Source of the DNA: Salvelinus alpinus | Taxonomy: Eukaryota; Chordata; Actinopteri; Salmoniformes; Salmonidae | Reading direction: 5' to 3' | Assembly (NCBI RefSeq): GCF_045679555.1 | Contig: NC_092110.1 | Coordinates: 3,239,390 to 3,303,389 of the forward strand | Length of the DNA stretch: 64,000 bases | Part shown: positions 53,010 to 64,000 of the stretch, one piece after another | Layout of the letters: every line of letters begins with the position of its first letter | Numbering within the stretch: the stretch's first letter is position 1 | Position numbers and translations under genes: made by a program | The notes under the pieces: model-generated | What the model saw: the letters and a program-made list of their open reading frames with translations, nothing else | Databases searched by the model: none | Told to the model about the DNA's origin: nothing

Positions 53010-55620
53010 TGACTGGTTGTGTTAATGCCACATTAAAAGGTAGGCTAATACGTTTTAAAAGTTAAAGAACACATCTTTACTATTAGGCCCATAGAGATCC
53101 TATATGTAATTCTATGATTAGGCCCATAAAAAAAGTGTGTGCAGACATAAGAGGTCCCCTACCGGCAAGAAATGAAATCTACTTTCACCCCTGATTAGAA
53201 GTGTGATGGCTATATGGTGTGATAAAAGTGTCTGCTAAGTGACCAAAATGTTATGTGAAAATGAATACTTGCAAAGCAAACTCTAATGATCACCGTCCCC
53301 AAACAAGGCCAAGTTTAATTACATTGCGAATTATTTGGGACACCGTTCATTATAGAAATACCCAGTGTGCTTTGCAAATGTTTAGTTTTACCTTCATATT
53401 TTGGCCATTTAGCATATGCTCTTATTCAGAGCGACTTAAGGCTTCCAAGCCAAAACAATTCGGAAGAGTTCATATATTATGATGACATGTTGTGAAGTTA
53501 TTTCGGCTGTTCAGGCACACTCATTTTTTTCTTGAGGCAATCCGAAATCCGTAGTCGAAGTCTACGCCCCTTCATTGGTGATTGGTCAAGAGTAGGGATT
53601 CTTCAATAAAGTCTTTGTTGTCTTTCAACGAGAGACGACTCATTTTCATGCACATGTTTTCATTGAGAAATACTGCACCAAACATCTTAGTTAGATGTAA
53701 AATTGTGTGACTAAGATCTCCTCAGCAAAAACTTTACAATGAATGAAAGATTTCTTGAGTTATCTTAGATTAATTCGGACTATTTTGGCTATGGCGTCTC
53801 AAAATGAACAAACATTACTATTGGTGCTTCTCTCTCGTTTTTCAAGCAAAGGTTTTTTTAAGTGAGTATGCACACTTCAGGTATCACCGGCACCAAACGA
53901 GGGGTGACAACATTCAGAGGAGGTGCTAGCGAAAGAACTGCAGAGCAAGAGTGACTACATGTTCGATGCTGAAATCCAAATACTTGAGTACTCGAGTTTC
54001 ATGACCATCTGCAACCACCAGAGGCGGGAATGGTGAGCAGAAAGCGATTTTGACAAAGTGTTACAGCAGCGATGAGGCAGAAACCGACTGTACCAATAAA
54101 ATAGGTTTACAATGCGGAATGTTTACAATGCGGCCGGCAGGCGCAGGGAGGAGGTGACCCACCACCAAAGTCTCAGTTTAAGGTCAATCATGCAAAAGCC
54201 ATAGGGTCGAGGGAACATAGGTTCGAGGGAACATAGGGCTGAGGGAACATAGGTTGAGGGAACATAGGGCCCTGAGAACAGATACATAATGTTAAGTAAA
54301 ATTACATAGCGTTCTGAGGTAAATAATGTTAAGGTTATGAAAATAATTAAGAAAGGATATTCAGCATCTCGTTACAACATTATTTTGTAATGGGATGTAA
54401 TTGTGAATTGAACTGACTCATTTGGACAATGTCCCAGTATGCCAATTGCCTACTGTTAAACTGGGACTCCTATATATCATTTTAATGGAGAAATTGTTTT
54501 TTTTTGGGGGGGGGGGCAGAAATACATTTTCTAAATATGATCAAATGTTCAATTTAATTTTACTCAAATCTGATATCAGCTACCTTGCTAGTGAAAGCTA
54601 GCATTGCTGCATTTTCAAATCAAAGTTTATTGGTCGCATATACAGATTTGCATATGTTTTTGCAGGTGCACAACAATATTCACATAATCCAAAAAATAGA
54701 AATTAAGACAGTATATTAATAGAAAAAGGTGTGTACAGCAGTAGTTATACAGGATGGGCCGTGACTAGAACACAGTATATACATATAAAGTGGGAAAGAC
54801 AGTATGTACAATTATTTTACTTAGAAAGATATTACCTCACCAAAATTAAAAACGTTTATTTTGCTGTATTTGACTCTGTTGACAATAAAACAGTCATTGA
54901 AATTGAGGGTTGAGGGGTCTTTCAGGTTGCATTTGACAAAATGTCCATTCGACTGTAGTGTTGAGAATGTTGAGCTGATGGACCTAGGTCATTTTATCGT
55001 ATGTATATACAATTACATATACATCATATAATCATAATTAAGCCACCCCCTTAAGTAGACAATGGTAAATGGCCTGAGTGAACATTTATCCACCATCTTT
55101 GCTGCAGTCTGCCCTTCTAAAAGTAAAGTTTATGGTCCTTAATAGTACACTATTTCTCTTAGTGTCTATTGCAATGACATGGCGTGCTTTCCAAGAATGT
55201 CCATAAGGTGAACTCCTCTTCTGCAGTGCCTTTAATAATATATTAGTAACTGGTGCGGTAGGTTATGTGTAATCATGAATTTCAACAACAACACCAAAAC
55301 TGTGCTGCACGCTTGCACCTTATGTACCACATTTTGTAACCACAGTTCGTAGAAGAACTAAGCTCAACGTTAGCGCATATGGTTACATCACCGACATCTA
55401 CGCCAACCAAAACACTTTCAAAAAGGTCTACAACAGCGAGCAAATAATAAGAAATCTCATTGGAAACCAATACAAATCATAATTCACAAGAAATGAGGGA
55501 ATGTCATATAAGGTTTCTCTCGATTGATCAGCTACTACCTGTTAGTGTTTAGCTAGTGTCTTGTAATAGACTGTTAGAGCATGTAAGATTTGCTTCAAAT
55601 TTGGAACTTGAAGCCAGTTT
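53010..55620. other. Intergenic stretch, mostly unrecognised
   Basis: Contains a dispersed repeat core at 53402-53438, a short minisatellite at 54190-54265 and a G run at 54508-54516, but no convincing coding frame or exon. A few 60-75 codon open frames show no family signature. Confidence 0.45.
54190..54265 (+). repeat. GAGGGAACATAGG minisatellite, 4 copies
   Basis: Four imperfect units of 16-19 bp built on GAGGGAACATAGG. Confidence 0.85.
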
Positions 55621-55624
55621 TTTA

Positions 55625-55925
55625 TTCTTCCCACTCTAATCAGGGACAGATTCTGACCTTGGACAGCAGGTGGGTGCAATTAGTAGAACAGGAAACCAGC
55701 AGTAACCTCATAGGGTAAGATTGAATACCCCTGGACTATAGTCTCCAGTGCTAGAGTTGTACAGCAGCTATTGAAAGAGACTGGCTAATATAATCTCAGT
55801 CCAGGGGTATTCAAATCTTACCCTATGGTTAACCGGAGTACTGCTGGTTTTCTGTTCTACAACCTGATAAATAATTTCACCCACCTGGTGTCCCAGGTCT
55901 AAATCAGTCTCTGATTAGGGGGGGG
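55625..55925. mobile_element. Fold-back MITE with about 115-bp arms
   Basis: The left arm (55632-55738: CTAATCAGGGACAGATTCTG to AAGATTGAATACCCCTGGAC) is inverted in the right arm (55798-55918: GTCCAGGGGTATTCAAATCT to TAAATCAGTCTCTGATTAG). The loop is about 60 bp. It lies just downstream of the redox gene stop and may fall in its 3' UTR. Confidence 0.8.
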
Positions 55926-56063
55926 GAAATTTGAGGGCAATAGTCTATAGTCTTTATCTCCCTGTGATAAAGCCATTTCTGTATCAGATGAGATGGGGTC
56001 TGCTTGTTTTTTTTAACATAATGTTGAACCTGACACGTTTGGGTATCCCTTCTGAATGGCACC

Positions 56064-56137
56064 CAGCATGTCCTCTACTGCAGGTCATTCTATAGGGCTT
56101 TCAGTATGTCCTCTACAGCAGGTCTGTCTATAGGGCT
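56064..56137 (-). repeat. 38-bp tandem duplication spanning the stop codon
   Basis: Positions 56064-56099 and 56102-56137 are near-identical 36-bp units (plus strand CAG(C/T)ATGTCCTCTAC(T/A)GCAGGTC...TATAGGGCT) with a 38-bp period. The gene stop (TAG at 56090-56092) is created within the second copy. Confidence 0.9.
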
Positions 56138-58382
56138 GTCACAGCAGTGAGAGAACAGCACCCTCCCCTGGTCATCCAGGACAAAGTCTCCTCCAAGCTG
56201 AGAATACATGGAAAACAGAATGAACGAAAAATAGAACCATAAAAGTACACTCCTTAATGAATGCATTCTTTATGTATCTGATCATCTCACAACCACACCT
56301 GAAACATATCATCTTCAATAGACGGCAGACCTCTTGGGAACTCCAGGTTTGCCACAACGTATTCAGCGTAGAGTAGCATGTTGTTGAAGTTCAACACTTT
56401 CTTTAGAGATGCTCTCAAGCCGAAAGCGCTGTACACCTGCAATCCCCCAACATAACACGACTGTTTATAGTGCATTGTAAATTAATAGTAGTAGTAAATA
56501 CACTATATAGTATGTATAACATACATCATTTCAGTCAGATAAGTATCAGGAAGTGAGTGAATCAAATACAGTTGACACTGCGATGCCTTGTTCTAAATCA
56601 ATCAATTTGCCTGGTAACTCTAACCTTCCTGTGTGGGTCTAACACCATGTCATACTGGCAACCTGTGTCCGCTAGCCAATGCAACGCCCCCTCTCTGCAG
56701 CCAAATGACACCACCACCACTTGCACTGAACATGCATCCAGGGCAATCTGCAACACAAGGCACAGTGCTCTGTGTAATGGCCTCAACTTGAATATGTTTT
56801 TTTCTGTCCGGCACCTGAATGTGGACGTGCATATTCTTTCTTTATCACAGTTCTGTGTATCCATAAAGGTTATAGGCTATGCACAGAGAACTAATGTTGA
56901 TGAGAAGAGTCAGCTAGGTGTATCATAAACCTTAGGTACAACTGTCAACACATGGCTCACCTTATGGGCCTCCAGATCTTTCAGATGGATTCGACAGAGG
57001 AGGCAGGAGAACTGACGGATCAACACAAGTAGAACTTTCTCACCTCTCCCAAGGTACTTCCCTAACGTCAGAGTTCTGAACAAATACAGAAAGGCAGATA
57101 GACAGACGAAATACATCACTTCTGACAGACAGAAGATAATACCCTGGTTTCAGCTATTATCTATCACAGAGAAGAGGCCGTGTAAGACAAAGTCATCAAA
57201 CTCACGCTCCAGTCTGGGCATCAATGAGGGGTATGTCAGGCGACAGGCATTTTACTTGTGGCTCTTGACCAAAGATTCTATCGCCCAGATGTAGCTCCTT
57301 GTCCAAGTACTCCAGAAAACTATCCCACTGCACCTATTACCAAGCACATCCAGTGGATGTCGGAGGAAGGAAGTGATAAGTTAATGCAAGGTAGCTGCCT
57401 CCAGAACAAGAAAGAACGCTAACCTGCCAAGCTAATACACAAGAGTTTTTACACAGAATCATGCAAGTAATATCAAACACAGGCCTAGCAACAGCCATAT
57501 CAGCGTACTCCCAGCTGCAAGAAGTCCTCAACAGCGTCCTGCATTTCAGCACATCTAGAGAGAGAGATAGAGATAGAGAACAATAACTCTGTAACTTCTG
57601 TATGAGCTGTTCAAAGGTTAATCTAATGAGGTAAACAGTTAATTATTACTAAAGGCATTGGCTCTAATAAAGTTGATCTCACAAAGGTGTTGACATTCAA
57701 AGTCAATGGTTTTGATTAGGAAACATGGCTTTGCTATATGTCTTACTGGTAGCTTCTCTTCCATAGTTCCTCAGCTTCCTTTTTCTTCTTCACTGACATG
57801 CTGGTGGTGTATAATAATCAACGTCTTTCATTATTTGCAAACATATTTGGTAGTCATTTCCAATAATAATCATTGAATCTATATAGGGTAGATTTTGCAT
57901 TATTTCCAGAGTATATTTTCAGTGCCTGAGAGACTGAGTCAGTTTGACAGCAAATACGTGCTTATAAACAGATTGTAAAGGGTTAATAAAACAGAACCTT
58001 GTGAATAACCTTGCCCCTGCTGGAATAAGTCCCAGTAGCGATTGGTCCAGTTCAATACGGATCTTCTTCCTGATGTAGTCTTGCAGAAGTCCTATAAATG
58101 ATATACGTTTATTTAATTAACTGTCATAGCCTCTTTTGAGGACATTGCTGACTTTAACTTACTGTTGCCATTTGCCAACAGCTCATTAGCCTTCTACATA
58201 TTGTCCATGTTGAGCAGGAATGAATCATGAATCTTTAATAGATAGCGCTAGCTGTAGGCCTAGTACACAAACCTACCCTCTTTGCTCTCCTGTTTAGCAA
58301 GTTCCAATAGTGCTTTTCCATTTTCAACAAAACTTGTCAAAGCTTTCGCATAAGTCTGCGCATCTGTCTCCTTCTCAGCCAT
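56090..58382 (-). CDS. Peroxiredoxin-like (selenoprotein L / PRXL2-type) protein with CxxC
   Basis: A predicted 299-aa thioredoxin-fold redox protein. Coding exons: 58277-58382, 58010-58091, 57747-57800, 57509-57554, 57206-57333, 56961-57075, 56625-56747, 56299-56436, 56090-56197. All junctions are GT-AG and in frame. Start is MAEKETDAQTYAKALTSFV, with no signal peptide, suggesting an intracellular protein. An N-terminal helical region is followed (from residue 138) by the thioredoxin-like core: beta strand KVLLVLIRQF, active site S-C163-L-L-C166-R, VVVVSFGCREGALHWLADTG, MVLDPHRK, YSAFGL and the C-terminal GGDFVLDDQGRVLFSH. These blocks are typical of the AhpC/TSA-like selenoprotein L family, in which the active site is Sec-x-x-Sec; here both codons are Cys (TGC, TGT). 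The stop lies inside a 38-bp tandem duplication. Exact substrate unknown. The gene is very close to taxilin on the same strand. Confidence 0.85.
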
Positions 58383-58548
58383 GTTGTATGGTTAATGATT
58401 AATGATTAACTACCAGCAAAGATGTGTAATAAATACAAGATATACAACTCCTAATCAATCCAGTGTTAGGCTTCCCATTTATACAACTCCCCCTTCTCAG
58501 CTTCTCTTCTAACATGGAGTTATAGAAAGAAGACAACAAGAGCACGTT

Positions 58549-58561
58549 TTTATTGTTTATT
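58549..58561 (-). promoter_or_regulatory. Tandem polyadenylation signals of taxilin
   Basis: Two AATAAA hexamers on the minus strand (58549-58554 and 58556-58561), about 85 bp downstream of the taxilin stop and 170 bp before the next gene's ATG. Confidence 0.65.
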
Positions 58562-58642
58562 CTTAAAAAATCCAGTCAAATAAGTTATGATCACTTCATG
58601 TTCTTCATCTCTGATTGTAACTTACTGTAACTACACCATAGT

Positions 58643-63450
<4,808 letters not shown>

Positions 63451-63459
63451 TCTGATAGG

Positions 63460-64000
63460 CTTGCACTAAGATACAATGATACAGCATAGAATTAGAATTA
63501 CTTGAACTAATATGGACATATTCTTGTTCCAAGTTCAATGTTTCTGTGAAGGATGACAGTTAATGAGACAAATCTTATAGCCCTATTTCACACACTCACA
63601 AAGAAAACGCCCTGATTAGTTTCTCAAGCTTGGAAATTAAAAGCAGTGCTATGTACTAATAGTATTTGATATACTACTGTATAAGAAAAGCCAAGGTCAA
63701 ACCAATCTTTATCAGAATAGCTGAAATAATATTTTCCAATTTTATTTCAACTGTTTTCTCTTTTTTATGTATTTTATTACCCTTAATGACATAGTCGATC
63801 AGATTAGCAATTTATAATCTGTCAACCTCCACTGTCCACTACCAGACTATTGAAGTCTGGTAGTGCTTGACTGTGGCCTGTTTACGTGCATATAATTAGC
63901 CTGCTGCCTGGGTGCATACCCTCTACTCAGTCTCAACTCACAGGCAGAGCAGAGTAGTCAGAGCACATGGCACCTGTTCTGGGCCCATATGCTATTTTAG
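63460..64000. other. 5' flank / first intron of taxilin
   Basis: The acceptor-like CTTAG before TGCAAGCC near 63465 suggests the ATG exon has an upstream 5' UTR exon. A GTGAGT donor at 63941 is a candidate partner. The last bases, read on the minus strand, are CTAAAATAGCATATGG, an AT-rich element that could belong to the promoter. Otherwise nothing recognisable. Confidence 0.4.

Noticed and set aside
56961-57075. In-frame UGA selenocysteine codon in the redox gene
   Set aside because: The active-site codons are TGC and TGT; no in-frame TGA occurs in any coding exon.
63985-64000. MEF2-like site upstream of taxilin
   Set aside because: The core is one base short of the consensus and lies at the window edge.

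Overview
This window looks like nuclear DNA from a salmonid fish. It is AT-rich and intron-rich. It is crowded with degenerate Tc1-like transposons, HpaI-type tRNA SINEs (ending in the tail CTGACTTGCCTAGTTAAATAAAGG), a 5S rRNA-derived SINE, LINE fragments whose 3' ends run into TTTGATT repeats, and fold-back MITEs. I saw no bacterial-type operon, CRISPR array or independent RNA gene. All assignments come from reading the sequence and from recalled knowledge of protein families; no database search was run.

Three protein-coding genes can be followed exon by exon, all on the minus strand. (1) 63450 to 58643 is a taxilin, best matching beta-taxilin: 9 coding exons, 569 aa. (2) 58382 to 56090 is a thioredoxin-fold, peroxiredoxin-like protein related to the selenoprotein L / PRXL2 group: 9 coding exons, 299 aa, with a Cys-x-x-Cys active site. 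Its start codon lies only about 260 bp from the taxilin stop. (3) 36786 to 7331 is a shortened afadin paralogue: 25 coding exons, 1282 aa. It keeps the first Ras-association domain, the dilute domain, the PDZ domain and the conserved C-terminal tail. It lacks the second Ras-association domain, the FHA domain and most of the C-terminal charged-helix region. Reading phases agree across all 24 of its introns, one of which uses a GC donor.

Two decayed host genes are also visible: a plus-strand DUSP23-like phosphatase remnant at 6146-6726, tail to tail with afadin, and a minus-strand SLC22-type transporter remnant at 38190-39968, upstream of afadin. Taxilin-beta, afadin and SLC22 transporters all lie on human 6q, so the neighbourhood looks anciently conserved.

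Layout: 1-6.1 kb is an L1/Tx1-type LINE tail, other LINE and retroelement pieces and a fold-back element holding a SINE. 6.1-6.7 kb is the DUSP23 relic. 7.3-36.8 kb is afadin, its introns filled with nested LINEs, SINEs and Tc1 elements. 36.8-41.8 kb holds upstream sequence, the SLC22 relic and a candidate LTR. 41.8-55.9 kb is a repeat-dominated gene desert with a near-complete L2-type LINE, several Tc1 elements, a perfect-period 20-bp minisatellite and MITEs. 56-63.5 kb holds the redox protein and taxilin. The most unusual observations are the domain-deleted but frame-intact afadin, the redox gene with Cys-x-x-Cys where its relatives use selenocysteine, and a 38-bp tandem duplication that has moved that gene's stop codon.
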